Assembly: GCA_958510825.1 (NCBI GenBank) | Contig: OY294048.1 | Span: forward strand, 10,619,589 to 10,683,588 | Origin: Brachypterus glaber | Lineage: Eukaryota > Arthropoda > Insecta > Coleoptera > Kateretidae | DNA length: 64,000 nt | Direction: 5' to 3' | Shown here: positions 21,277 to 32,298 of the stretch, in pieces | Numbering within the stretch: position 1 is the first letter of the stretch | Layout: each line of letters starts with the position of its first letter | Notes under the pieces: model-generated | What the model was told of the DNA's origin: nothing | The model's database searches: none | The model's input: only the letters and a program-made list of their open reading frames with translations | Program-made: the position numbers and the translations under genes

Positions 21277-22013
21277 CAGCCTGTTCCAGAACTCGCGTAC
21301 CGAAATTTAAGAGGTGTTTCTACATCCAAAAATATGAAAAAAAGTTTCTATAAAGGTTGGTCCGGAAATGAGCCCTAAGGGAGCTACGGCCCTTCGAAGA
21401 TGACGTATTCAATGGGGAACAAAAAAAAGCACCAATAAAATTTTAATGCTGCAGGGTGATTCTTCATTTAAAACTGAGCAAAAAAGTATTATACACCAAA
21501 ACACCTAAATTTAATATTAAAGGAGTAATAGCCTTTTAAAAAGTAACGTTTTTGGTGGCACAAAATGTCACTTCCTCTTAATTGCATTTTTTTTTTGATA
21601 ACGGTTACTCCTACAGTGTTACACTATATGATATTTTATATGTATTTTTACTCTAGAAATCTATATTTTTTACAACAAATCCAAAAAACATACACATAGA
21701 AAAGTTTGGGGCAAAAATGTTTTAAGCCTCATATATTTTGTCCGTCTGGACACGCCTCTGGATAAATTAAAAAAATAAATTAACATAAACTTATTGCCCT
21801 TATTAATACTAGTATACATGCAAAAGCTCGCCGCTCTAGTTTAAACGGTACCCGAGTTATTAATTAAAAACCTTATTTTTATTACAATTTTAAAGGGCCC
21901 TAGATCCCTTAGGGCTCATTTCCGGACCAACCTTTATAGGAACTTTTTTTATATTTTTGGATCTAGAATCACCTCTTAAATTTTGGCATGCCAGTTATGG
22001 ATCACCCTGTATA
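21277..22013. mobile_element. Foldback element with about 110-bp inverted arms
   Basis: The left arm includes AAATTTAAGAGGTGTTTCTA and GGTTGGTCCGGAAATGAGCC. The right arm carries GGCTCATTTCCGGACCAACC and AGAATCACCTCTTAAATTTT. The outer end matches ACAGGGTGATCC, a common insect transposon terminus. No coding region. Confidence 0.8.
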
Positions 22014-22742
22014 AACGTACATGTATATATACAACTGTACCCATGGGGAGTATTCCCCCCCTCCAATCACATTGAGAAAGTTGGTAAATTAAAGAAAAGT
22101 TTTTGATAATTTTTTAAATACTGTAGATATTTTGGCCTATGAAAATAGAACCATTGATAGATTTTATTAATAATTTTTAACGATCCTTTAGGTACCTACT
22201 GAAAGTCAGACTAAATCTTGTTCCACGGCAGGCGAAAAAATGTATTCCATAAAAAAATAAGTTTTTTGTGGACGCCATAACTCATAACAAATTATTCAAT
22301 CGACTCTATGAGGGAAAGATCCCTACTGTTTTTCAAAAGAATCCCTCCAAAAACAAAAAAGGTATTGGGGGTTAAACTTTTAAGAAACTATCTCAGATTT
22401 TTTTTTAATATTTCTATTTTTGAAAAAAAAAGTAGTTTTGAAAAAAAAATGATTTTTTTAATTTTATTTAAAAAAATGTCTTTTTTAAAGAATTTGTTTT
22501 ATTTTATTTTTTCGTTTTTCGCGAAAATAGAAACTATTGTGAAAAAGTTTAATTTTTTTTTATGAATTAAAAAAAAAAAATTCAACATTTTTTGGTTTTT
22601 GAAAAAAAAATTTTAAATAAATCGTTTTAAAAATTTTTTCGTCACATAACTATTTTTTTTTAACTTGATTTTTTGATACATGGGGTGTTTGTTGGCAGTA
22701 ATATTTTATTTTGCGTTTTAAATAATTTTAACTGGTGTTTAA
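22014..22742. other. Intergenic low-complexity DNA
   Basis: T- and A-rich tracts. The 85-residue frame at 22308 is Phe/Lys-rich low complexity and is not called. No other feature. Confidence 0.4.
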
Positions 22743-22979
22743 GGGAACGTTCAAGTATTACGTAACGCAAAATGTACCAAAATTCATACACTTCATACCT
22801 CAGTTCTCGCGTTATTGAAGGCTGTAGAGATTTTATGTTTTGGCTACCCCCCTAACACACCCCCTATTAGGGGGGGTAGCCAAAATATGAAATCTCTATA
22901 ATCTATAATAACGCGAGAACCGGGGTATGAAGTGTATGAATTTTGGTACAATTTGCGTTACGTGATACTTGAACGTCCC
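22743..22979. mobile_element. Palindromic MITE, GGGAACGTTCAAGTATTACG ends, copy 1
   Basis: Almost the entire 237 bp is one inverted repeat: GGGAACGTTCAAGTATTACG...CGTGATACTTGAACGTCCCC, with a G/C-run loop near 22850. A 118-bp shorter relative is at 53419-53536. Confidence 0.85.
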
Positions 22980-22988
22980 CCAAGTATT

Positions 22989-23065
22989 TTGGAAAACGCA
23001 ATATACCATCCACTGTGAATAGTAATGGAATGCGTAGCATTACATATTTTCACGGCTTGTTTAAA
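22989..23065 (-). repeat. Short dispersed repeat (ACAAGCCGTGAA type), reverse orientation
   Basis: The minus strand reads AACAAGCCGTGAAAATATGT, then GCATTCCATTACTATTCACA and GGTATATTGCGTTTTCC, closely matching 8349-8410. Confidence 0.7.
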
Positions 23066-23209
23066 GCTATATTTATTTTAAGTAAAATCATTGTTTGTTT
23101 AAAGCAAATTACTATTTTTCAATAAATTATATACTTCACTGTGTATTATGCAATTTTACTAATCCTAATGTGAATATTTGTTTATCATTGATGGAAGAAT
23201 ACATGGTCA

Positions 23210-23596
23210 TATCGACACTCCCAAGCAACAAGGACGTAACTCAAGTTAGACCCATTTTAAGTTATACTCATAGGTAAACCCCTTGAAAAAAGACACACAT
23301 GGTGGTACTACTCAGGTTTCTCCACAGTCCACTTTAAGCAAAGTTTACTTAAAATCACTAAAGTAAGAAATTCTAAACTTGAATATTATCGGAAACAAAC
23401 AGTAAATAAACAATAAATACTTAAACAGTTAAACAGAGAATTTTATAAGCTTTCAAATGATGTACCACATGACTTCCTTTTCCACTTCAATCATTTACCC
23501 ACCCTTAAATAACAAAAAAAAAATATTTTAGAAATTTAGCTGTCGTGAAAAATGACAATATATGAGTTACGGCTTTGTTGCTTGGGGGTATCGATA
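23210..23596. mobile_element. MITE family E, copy 2
   Basis: Ends ATCGACACTCCCAAGCAACA and TTGTTGCTTGGGGGTATCGA are inverted repeats. The whole element matches 5486-5873 closely. ATCGA/TCGAT at both ends may be the target duplication or part of the repeats. Confidence 0.82.
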
Positions 23597-23715
23597 TCTC
23601 ATAAAATAGTTAAATAACTTTTTGTACAAAAGCGTGTAAAAAGAGACCAAAAATCAGATCGAAAACAATTTTTAAATAGCGCGTTATTTTGGTTTTTTAT
23701 TTTAATATTAAATTT

Positions 23716-24638
23716 CCCTGGTAGAAAACTACACAAATCTAACTTAAGATAACATTAGACTAGTGACATTTTTATGTTTAGTCTCAAACGTTATAAAAAA
23801 ACGTTATAAAATATATAAATCTTACCTTAAAAACTGACGTTTGACAAAAACGTTATAAAATATATAAATCTAACCTTGAAAACTAACGTTTGACAAAAAC
23901 GTTATAAAATATATAAATCTTACTTTAAAAACTAACGTTTGAAAAAAACGTTATAAAATACATAAATCTAACGGTAGTTTCCTAACTAAATTCTAACCTT
24001 TTTCTAATCTTATTTTAACTTTAAATATTTTTTAAATTTCCATTATTAATACGTAAGCTATAGTAGAAAATACTCATTTCAGACAGCTATGTGCCTAGGT
24101 TTGATAATTATTTATTATTTCTATAATATGTTTTAAAAAATATCCCCCAAAAGTCAAAATTATAGTAAGTCTGGCAACGCTGTACTTAAATTAAAAAAAT
24201 ATTTTTAATATTCTGAATTTATTAATAAATATTAACGAATTAAATATAAAGTTTTTCTGAGAGGTAAACGTATTTACACGAAAAATATTTAGAACAAGAT
24301 GGCTATTTTATAAATTAATGTAACGAAATTATGTTTAAAAATATTATGATTGTTAAAACATATTAAGATTTATTTATATAAATAAATTTGTCTCAAGCTG
24401 CTATTTTATGATTCAGGTAGAAATTTCGTAGTTGGCCACGCCCCCTCCGAAAGTTAGAAATTAAACGTATGTACTTAACGTAATTCTAACTTAAAAATCT
24501 AACGTTAGATTAACGTTTGTAACTAACGTTTGATTCTAACGTTAAAAAGCGGGAAATTTGCACATATTTTATAACGTACTTTTATACAGTTTTCTAACAT
24601 TAGAAAAACGTTATTCTAACGTTAAATTTCTACTAGGG
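23716..24638. mobile_element. MITE family D, copy 2 (complete)
   Basis: 923 bp from CCCTGGTAGAAAACTACACA to AAATTTCTACTAGGG, with inverted subterminal AACGTTATAAAATATA blocks repeated three times at the left. It is the longest of three copies. Confidence 0.85.
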
Positions 24639-24910
24639 ATATTTCAGAAATATTTCAGTATTATAACCGAAATATATTATATTTCAATATAATATTTCCG
24701 ATATATTTCAGAAATATTTCGTGCCATGTGGGACTATCCATTTGCTTTTTACAGTGGATTTTATGGGTATGGAAATATTTTCTACATACCTAAAGGAGAC
24801 GCGTCCATTAAAAAAAATCACTTGGTGGTCGAAACAATGAATGAAAACACAGCTTAATTTTTGCAATTAAAACACGTTTACTTGATATCAGAGCGTTTTT
24901 TTTTAATGTA

Positions 24911-25252
24911 CTGTAAAAAGCAAAACTGAATATTATTCAGGTACAAATGGATAGGAAATCGGAAGTTATTCTCCTATACAATTGTACTTTAATTTTTATT
25001 AAAACCACGCAATATTTCATGCCCCACTGAATATTAAACTTTAAAACTATGGTGTTTTAACAAAAATTAAAGTACATTTGTATAGGATAATAACCGATAA
25101 ACATACCAGTTCGGGTGCGGTTCGCGTAACTCCGTCTGAGGGGAATCCCTTATACAAGAGCAGCAAAATACGTTTTAGGCATGAGTCACTGCAGTCTAAT
25201 TCAGGCACGGATAATGTCCATTTGAATATTCAGTTTTGCTTTTTACAGTTTA
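24911..25252. mobile_element. Foldback element with nested inner arms
   Basis: Outer arms ACTGTAAAAAGCAAAACTGA / TCAGTTTTGCTTTTTACAGT. Inner arms CCTATACAATTGTACTTTAA / TTAAAGTACATTTGTATAGG. A moderately GC-rich block (25105-25160) lies inside the right half. Confidence 0.75.
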
Positions 25253-26440
25253 AGAGCGCCAAAAACTACAACTCTAATGATCAAATATAAAAAAGTTTTC
25301 TTTTGTGAACAATTAGCTCATATAATAAGGTAACCTAATTTTCAATTTTTAGTGATAATAATTATTATAATTATTATAATCTTTATTTGTTAAAAAGTTA
25401 CAGCACTCTTAGTACATTTTATTAAAAAACGCGCGATATCTAACTCAAGAAAGAATAATCCGATTGATCTTAAATTTTTAAGAAGAACCAATCTTGGTAA
25501 CCTACCAATTAACCAAACCAATGGTAAGGACACGAAGTCTTTTGAAAAGAATTTCCCCAAAAATAAAGTTTTGAGCTCACCCCGGCGAGAACCCCGTTAA
25601 GAGTCATAAACGTTGATAATAAATACAGAGACATACACACACTATATATTTAAATACTTTAATCGAAAATAGTGCAAGAAAATCTCCAATCAACTTAATT
25701 TTTTTAGAAAAATATTACTTTTGCTAAAAATATCAAACGTACCAAATATGAAAAAAATGCCCCCAAAAACAAAAAAGTTATAGGGGGCTAAAAAATCGAA
25801 AAAAAAAATTAAGGAAATGTACGATAAACGTAAAATTTTATTAGGAAAATTACTTACATAGTTTGACGCACGGATCTGTGGCTACGGGGTATATTTTTGG
25901 AATGTGTGTGCAAGTGGGAGGCCCGATGTAGGCGCTCACGCCTTATAACGCTCTTGACGGAAAGAAGAGAGCGCGAATGATTCCTCCCCTTAAGTCGGAG
26001 ACTTTCTTTCGTGCGGAGAACTATATTAAAATATCCACTCGTACCAAATTTAAAATAAATCCCATTAAAACAAAAAAGTTCAAGGGGGTAAAACTTGAAA
26101 AATCGAAAAAATAGGATTTTTTCAGAAAAAAATAGGTACCTTACCTTCATTAAGAGTCAATCATACCAAATTTTGAAAGAAAAAAAAATCAATTTTAAAA
26201 CAACAAACAACAAATTTATAGGTGGCGCCACACGGTACGGAATTCTTCAAATCTAGCAAGACAAAAATTGCAAAACCATCTTTTAAACAAATTGATTTTT
26301 TTATTAAAATAATTGGGAAAAGCCCTTGGATATTACATGTTTATATTTTTATAACCTGTTTTTGTTGCCTGCATCGAGTTTTTACGTTTTTATTATGTGT
26401 GTGGTCGAGAAGAAATGTATAATGGTGTCAAAATGTATAT
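25253..26440. other. Intergenic DNA with a GC-richer patch
   Basis: 25865-26010 is markedly GC-richer than its surroundings (CTCACGCCTTATAACGCTCT, GCGAATGATTCCTCCCCTTA). Its minus-strand frame has no recognisable domain and runs into low complexity, so no gene is called. Confidence 0.4.
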
Positions 26441-26454
26441 TTTGAAGTTATGCT

Positions 26455-26890
26455 TTCAATCAGCCGAAAATCGGTATGGGGGGTTTTCGGAGACGAAAAT
26501 TAAAAATTTTTGGTCAAAATCAAAATGGCGGCGCCAATCAGGGGGTTTTCGGGGTTGTAAATTACGAATTTTTGAAATTAAAAAAATAAAATGGAGGCGC
26601 CAACATGGCGGACGATTTGTGTCATTAATGGCCTATTCAAACCAACATCGGTATCCGGGGGTTTAGGTGTCGTAGATTAAATTTTTTTGGTATAAATAAA
26701 AAATAATTATGGCTTATTCGAACCAATCGGCATCTGGGGATTTTTTGGGTCGTAGAATAAGAATTTTTGGATAAAATATAAAATTTTTAAATGGCAGCGC
26801 CAATTCGGCAAAGTTTGGCAGTTATGGACCGTTTTGACTCGAAATCGGTGTACAGGGGTTTTTGGGGTCTTAGATTAAGAATTTTTGGTC
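26455..26890. repeat. Degenerate tandem repeat, four to five units
   Basis: Each unit of about 90-110 bases contains AATCGG(T/C)AT, then GGGGTTTTCGGGG or a variant, a GTAGATTA/AATTTTTGG stretch and AATGGCGGCGCCAA. The same motif occurs twice at 12490-12650. Confidence 0.7.
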
Positions 26891-27519
26891 AAACTAAAAC
26901 AAAATTATTTATTTTTATTAATACTTACAATATCTAACCTCCCAAAATTTAGATTTAGATTTTTACAATTATTTTTTTAAAAACAGCAGCTTATTTATAG
27001 TTGGTTCTATTTTTTAAGATTTTTTTATTAAAATTTACAAATTTTAACCCCTTTAAAATTGACATTTTTAATGTCTAGATTTTTTAACTGTTTTTCTCGT
27101 TATCAACAGATTATTTTAAGTACACAAAATTTTAGAATTTTGTCCTTCTAGAAATTTAATTTGTCCCACTGCGTCACTCAAAAATTACAAATATACCTAT
27201 ACAATTTAATTAAGTTTAACTTAAAACTTTACTAGGAAAAAAGTTTATTGCAGCTGCGAGGAGTATACCATAGAGTGCGAAGCATTATATGTCTTTACGG
27301 ATTTTTTTAAGGTCATCCATTATTTAATGCAAATACAAATTTTTCCGCTAGAATGACCTGACCTTTAGACTGGATATGATTTAAAATTAATAAATATGTA
27401 TATTTTTTTTTTGTAGGCAAGTTTAAAAATGCACAACAAAACTACGGTTTGGAAAATCCAAGAAAACAATTGAATGAAAATTTACTCACCTACCTACCCA
27501 TGGAAAAATATCGTCAAAC
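26891..27519. other. Intergenic AT-rich DNA
   Basis: 27248-27312 is a reverse copy of the short ACAAGCCGTGAA-type repeat. Otherwise nothing is recognised. Confidence 0.45.
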
Positions 27520-27908
27520 CAACGAACTAATAACTCTTCTCTCTAGAATAGGCATTTCATTTGTAAAAACTGAAAAAAAAACGTAGCCAACATATACATT
27601 TGTATGTCTTACTCGCACAGCTTTGTTCTAACAGACACAACAATAACAGTTACTGGTAATTGTTCTTGTTCACCCTGATGAAAATGACATGTGTGGGCGG
27701 GTATAAATGGTGCATAAACCGGACTTGAGCGGATGAAATTCACCCGATCAAGTCCGGTCTATGCAACATTTATACCCGCGCAGACCCGTCATTTTCAATA
27801 GGGCAGGCCTGAATATACCTACTATTTGTTTACAAACAAACCGAGATGTGGGCGATGCTTTATATTAACGGTATGCGTATTCTAGAGAGAAGAGTTGTTA
27901 GTTCGTTG
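27520..27908. mobile_element. hAT-like MITE with 8-bp target duplication
   Basis: Inverted ends CAACGAACTAATAACTCTTC / GAAGAGTTGTTAGTTCGTTG, flanked on both sides by CGTCAAAC (27512-27519 and 27909-27916). An 8-bp duplication fits hAT-type insertion. The centre (27686-27795) is a further hairpin containing AAACCGGACTTGA / TCAAGTCCGGTCT. Confidence 0.85.
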
Positions 27909-27916
27909 CGTCAAAC

Positions 27917-28492
27917 CTATTTTTGTGCATCGTCAATTTTAATTTTGAGCTAAATACTTTAAATTTGGAACATATGTTTCATATCCAAAATTTCTCGGCT
28001 GGGATTGTATTTGGTAAAAGTCGGGAAGAAAGGTCAAACGGGGTAAAATTTTTTACATTTTTTTAAATAATTTTTCGTTTTTTGAAAACAAAAAAATTGA
28101 TGATGATTTTTTTAATATTTTTTTTGAAAATAGGGGAAGGTTTTCTTTTATTGACAGCAATATTTTTTAATGAGATTTTATTGCGTTACTTTTTTATATC
28201 ATAACACACAAGAAAACAGTTTGAAATTACACCATGAACAATGTACATTGTTCATTGAACCGCACAAAACAGTTCTTAGAATATTCTTAAAATAAATATT
28301 AGGAATGTTTTATGATTCTAAGAATATGCACTGTTTTACGGAGAACATTCTTGGAAGGTTTTTAAGACATTCAATGGATACCGTTTTAATCATGCGAAAG
28401 CTTCTATGATCATTCTAAAAAAATATATTGCAGAATATGCCCAGCATCTTCTTATAACTTGCAAAACTATCTTACCTAATTTATGATCTGTC
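27917..28492. other. Intergenic DNA left of the copia element
   Basis: AT-rich. A repeated AGAATATTCT-type phrase lies at 28270-28350. The last five bases, CTGTC (28488-28492), are the left target-site duplication of the copia element. Confidence 0.5.
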
Positions 28493-28728
28493 TATTGATT
28501 ATGTAACCTTTATTACATTTCAAAGTTGTTAGTTACTTTTAGTTGTTAAGGTTTTTACTTACTTACCTGATTAAAAAGGTTGGTAGTACTGAAAATTGTA
28601 AAATGGTGGAATGTTGTTAGTATTTTGTATTGTTTAAGTAAAATATGAATATTGGGTAGAATAAACGAGTTCAAGTTATTTAAAGTGTTTGCCTTTATTT
28701 CGTGTGACCTATAGGAGAAATTACCATA
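28493..28728 (+). repeat. 5' LTR of copia element
   Basis: 236 bp, starting TATTGATTATGTAACC and ending GGAGAAATTACCATA. It carries AATAAA (28659) as a possible polyadenylation signal. Termini are TA...TA rather than the usual TG...CA; the target duplications on both sides support these ends. Confidence 0.92.
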
Positions 28729-28742
28729 GGTTATGGGCCCAG
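28729..28742 (+). promoter_or_regulatory. Primer-binding site of copia element
   Basis: GGTTATGGGCCCAG immediately abuts the 5' LTR, as in Drosophila copia, and pairs with an internal initiator tRNA-Met fragment for minus-strand DNA synthesis. Confidence 0.85.
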
Positions 28743-28869
28743 GGCAAAGGTTAAAATAAGGAAAAACAGGAAAATTGAGTAGACGTTGGCGCGAAAACCC
28801 GGCTAGAACTGGTAAAAAGGAATTTTTACACGAAATATTTTACGGAATTTGTAAAATACAGTGGAAATA

Positions 28870-31800
28870 ATGGCGGATAAACAAGGACTTTTTTACGTAA
28901 AACCATTTGATGGAACGAACTACGGAAATTGGGAGTTCAGGGTAAAAATGCTCTTGGAACAGCAAGGTGTACTGGAAGTTCTAAGCATGGAGGAACCAGC
29001 GGCGGAATCAGAAGAACATGCTGCATATAGGAAACATGAAATTAAGGCAAGGACAATCGTTGTACAATGTTTATCAGACAATGTATTGGAAAGTATTAAA
29101 ACAAAAACAAATGCAAAGGAAATGATGGATAGTTTAAATAAAACCTACGCAAAAACCGGAATATCCACTCAAGTTTTTCTGCAAAAGAAATTAAGAAGTT
29201 TAAAATATAATGAACGTACTTCGTTAAATTGCTTTCTGACAGAGTTTGACCAAACCATTTGTGAATTAAAAGCTGCAGGAGGAAAAATTGAAGACAGCGA
29301 AATTATATTACAGCTTCTCTCTGTTATGCCTGAGATATATCAGTCAGTGACAACAGCCATAGATATTATGTTTTGCCAAAATGAAAAAGAGGTAACACTT
29401 GATTTTGTCAAAAATAAATTATTGATGGAAGAAGCCAGACAGAATAAAAATGAAAACACAAATTTACCAAATGTTGCATTTAGTGGTTACAGGAACAGGG
29501 GTAACTGGAATAGAAATAGGGGTTATGGTGGAAATCATGGAAATAGTAGTGGAAGTTACGGCAATAATGGTGTAAATCAAAATAGAAGCGGAAATTACGG
29601 AAGTAGTGGCGGAAATTTTAATAGAAGCGGAAATTACGAAAGTAGTGGCGGAAATTTTAATAGAAGTGGAAATAATGCACCTTTTCCATACAGGTGTCAT
29701 TTATGTGACAAACCAGGTCATAAACGAGCAGATTGTCCACAAAACAGAGGTGGAGGTAATAGTAGTTTCAGAGGTGGAAATAGATTTGGTGCACATACAA
29801 GTATCAATGAGGAACAAAATGAGGAAATTTCATTTTTAACTTCTACTGAAGAAAATTTTGCCTACGTCACTGGTGACACTTTTAGTGTAAAATTTGTTGT
29901 AGACAGTGGTGCAACTAACCACTTGATTAGTTCACAATTAGATGATTATGTAAGAAATGGAAAAGATATTATTCGAACCATAAATGTTGCTAAACAGGGA
30001 CAAACAATAACTTCGAGAAAAGAAGGAGAATTAGAAATGAGAGATGAAAAAGGGAGACGAATAAAAATTAAAAATGTGTGGGTATGTGACAACTTATTTT
30101 GCAACTTATTATCAGTCCGAAAACTAGAAGAAAGTGGTTTACAAGTTAATTTTAAAGAAAATAAAGTTTTTATAATAAAAGATGGAAAAATAATCTTAGA
30201 AGGAATGCTAAATGGAAATCTTTATGTGATAAATTTTCATATCTTTAAAGATGAAAGCTCTGTAGCAAATTTAGTTACTCAGGATCAAATTTTATTACAC
30301 AGAAAAATGGGTCATTCCTCGAAATACCCTATACCTGGAATTTGTGAAATATGTCTCAAAGGAAAACAAAGTAAATTACCATTTATAGACACACCTGAAG
30401 AAAGAAAAGCTAAGCGTATTTTAGAAATTGTATCAACAGACGTGTGCGGCCCTATAAACCCAGTCACACATGACGGAAAAAATTACTTTGTGACTTTTAT
30501 CGATCATTTTTCGCATTTTTGTGTCTGCTATTTAATGAGCAATAAAAGTGAAGTTTTAGAACATTTTAAAAGTTATTGTAGTATGGTTGAAGCAAAGTTT
30601 GGAACAAAAATCGAAAAATTGCGTTGTGATAATGTTGGGGAATATGTTCCAAAAGAGATGAAAAAATTTTGTATGGAAAAAGGAATTAGAGTGCAGTATA
30701 CAGTGAGTTATACCCCACAACAGAATGCTATCGCAGAAAGATTTAATCGTACCATTATGGAAAAATCAAGATGTTTAATTTTTGATTCAAATTTAGACAA
30801 AAAGTTTTGGGGGGAAGCAGTGAGGGCGTCAATATATTTAATAAATAGACTAGAAACTAGAGCATTAACAAATGGAAAAACACCAGCTGAAGTATGGTAT
30901 AGTGAAAAACCAAATTTAAATAAAATAAAACTTTTTGGATGTATAGCTTATAATTTGATACCTAAAGAATTGAGAAGAAAATTAGATCCGCACTGTGAGA
31001 AACTTATTATGATTGGTTATGCGGATAATGGTTATAGATTGTGGAATGAAAATAAAGGAAAAGTTATACATGCACGAAATGTAATATTTGATGAGAAAAA
31101 TGAGAATAATAAATTAAAAATAGAAATAGAGAATACAGATGAGACAAACGAAGATAATAAAAATGAAGAAAACAAAAAGGAAGAAATTAGAAAACCCGAA
31201 AATAATGACAATAAAGTTATAGAAAATGAAAGTGAAGAAAATGATATAATGGATGAATCACAAAGACTAGGAGATAGAAGAGGAAATAGAAATAGACGAA
31301 AGCCAGCATATCTCGATGATTATGATTTAACAGATAACAGCAGTTTATTTACAGCTTTATCAACTGGAAACATCCCATCAGAACTACCGCAAAATTATAG
31401 CGAGGCGGTTTCTTGTGATAGTGGATGGAGAAGAGCTGTGGAAGAAGAATTAAAATCATTAAAGGAGAGTGAGACGTGGGACTTGGTACCGCGACCTGAA
31501 AATGAAGAAGTGATTGACTCAAAATGGGTGTTCAGTGAAAAATTAGTGGATGGAGACCTAGTGAAAAAGGCAAGATTAGTGGCTCGGGGATTTAAACAAA
31601 GTGTAGTGTCAGAAGAAGTTTATACTCCAGTTGCCAGAATGGTAACACTAAGACTACTGTTATCATTATACCTGGAAATGGATCTACAAATTCTTCAACT
31701 AGATGTGAAGTGCGCATTCCTTAATGGAATATTAGAAGAGCCAGTTTATATGGAGCTGCCTGAAGGATTGAATGTGGTAAGCTCAAATTCAAATTTAGTG

Positions 31801-32061
31801 TGTAGACTTAAAAAGGCACTATATGGATTAAAAAATGCCTCAAAGTGCTGGAACTCTCTTTTAAATGAGACTTTATTATCTATGAACTTTAAAAGATCTA
31901 AAAAGGACCCGTGTCTTTATTTTTCTGAAAATACTTACCTTTTAATATACGTAGATGACATTATTATTTTTTCAAAGTCAGTGAATAATTTAAATTTTAT
32001 TAAAGAAAACTTAAGTAGTTTATTTAAAGTAAAAAGTTTAAATATTTTAGAGATTGTTTGA
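28870..32061 (+). CDS. Copia gag-pol polyprotein, C-terminally deleted (1063 residues)
   Basis: ATG at 28870. Order: Gag (PFDGTNYGNWEFRVKMLLE near the start), a Gly/Asn/Ser/Arg-rich stretch, zinc knuckle CHLCDKPGHKRADC (276-289), aspartic protease VVDSGATNHL (Asp345), a shortened pre-integrase zinc segment (LLHRKMGH...CEICLKGKQSKLPF), and integrase with Asp524, Asp587, Glu623 (35 residues between the last two, the DD35E rule). Then a Glu/Asn-rich linker and reverse transcriptase (LDVKCAFLNG, LYGLKNASKCW, YVDD at 1027-1030). Translation stops about 33 residues after YVDD, so the end of the reverse transcriptase and all of RNase H are missing (copia is usually about 1400 residues). DNVGEY replaces the usual DNGGEY. 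Probably moved by proteins from intact relatives. Confidence 0.93.
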   Translation: MADKQGLFYVKPFDGTNYGNWEFRVKMLLEQQGVLEVLSMEEPAAESEEHAAYRKHEIKARTIVVQCLSDNVLESIKTKTNAKEMMDSLNKTYAKTGISTQVFLQKKLRSLKYNERTSLNCFLTEFDQTICELKAAGGKIEDSEIILQLLSVMPEIYQSVTTAIDIMFCQNEKEVTLDFVKNKLLMEEARQNKNENTNLPNVAFSGYRNRGNWNRNRGYGGNHGNSSGSYGNNGVNQNRSGNYGSSGGNFNRSGNYESSGGNFNRSGNNAPFPYRCHLCDKPGHKRADCPQNRGGGNSSFRGGNRFGAHTSINEEQNEEISFLTSTEENFAYVTGDTFSVKFVVDSGATNHLISSQLDDYVRNGKDIIRTINVAKQGQTITSRKEGELEMRDEKGRRIKIKNVWVCDNLFCNLLSVRKLEESGLQVNFKENKVFIIKDGKIILEGMLNGNLYVINFHIFKDESSVANLVTQDQILLHRKMGHSSKYPIPGICEICLKGKQSKLPFIDTPEERKAKRILEIVSTDVCGPINPVTHDGKNYFVTFIDHFSHFCVCYLMSNKSEVLEHFKSYCSMVEAKFGTKIEKLRCDNVGEYVPKEMKKFCMEKGIRVQYTVSYTPQQNAIAERFNRTIMEKSRCLIFDSNLDKKFWGEAVRASIYLINRLETRALTNGKTPAEVWYSEKPNLNKIKLFGCIAYNLIPKELRRKLDPHCEKLIMIGYADNGYRLWNENKGKVIHARNVIFDEKNENNKLKIEIENTDETNEDNKNEENKKEEIRKPENNDNKVIENESEENDIMDESQRLGDRRGNRNRRKPAYLDDYDLTDNSSLFTALSTGNIPSELPQNYSEAVSCDSGWRRAVEEELKSLKESETWDLVPRPENEEVIDSKWVFSEKLVDGDLVKKARLVARGFKQSVVSEEVYTPVARMVTLRLLLSLYLEMDLQILQLDVKCAFLNGILEEPVYMELPEGLNVVSSNSNLVCRLKKALYGLKNASKCWNSLLNETLLSMNFKRSKKDPCLYFSENTYLLIYVDDIIIFSKSVNNLNFIKENLSSLFKVKSLNILEIV

Positions 32062-32135
32062 ATGTTATTCAAATTATTTAAAGTTAAATTTAGTGTTATT
32101 AAAGTTTTTGTTTTTGTAGGTTCTACAATTCTTTG

Positions 32136-32148
32136 AAATGGGGGAGAG
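32136..32148 (+). promoter_or_regulatory. Polypurine tract of copia element
   Basis: AAATGGGGGAGAG directly precedes the 3' LTR, where plus-strand DNA synthesis is primed. Confidence 0.8.
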
Positions 32149-32298
32149 TATTGATTATGTAACCTTTATTACATTTCAAAGTTGTTAGTTACTTTTAGTT
32201 GTTAAGGTTTTTACTTACTTACCTGATTAAAAAGGTTGGTAGTACTGAAAATTGTAAAATGGTGGAATGTTGTTAGTATTTTGTATTGTTTAAGTAAA
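32149..32298 (+). repeat. 3' LTR, first part (150 bp)
   Basis: Identical to the first 150 bases of the 5' LTR. It is cut after AAGTAAA by the non-LTR element and resumes at 34569 after a second AAGTAAA. Confidence 0.92.

Noticed and set aside
25854..26150. 98-residue minus-strand frame
   Set aside because: Arg/Ser/His-rich low-complexity translation across a GC patch and A-rich DNA; no splice context or motif.
29464..29839. Extra frames over the copia gag repeat region
   Set aside because: Shadows of the Gly/Asn-rich gag segment in other frames.
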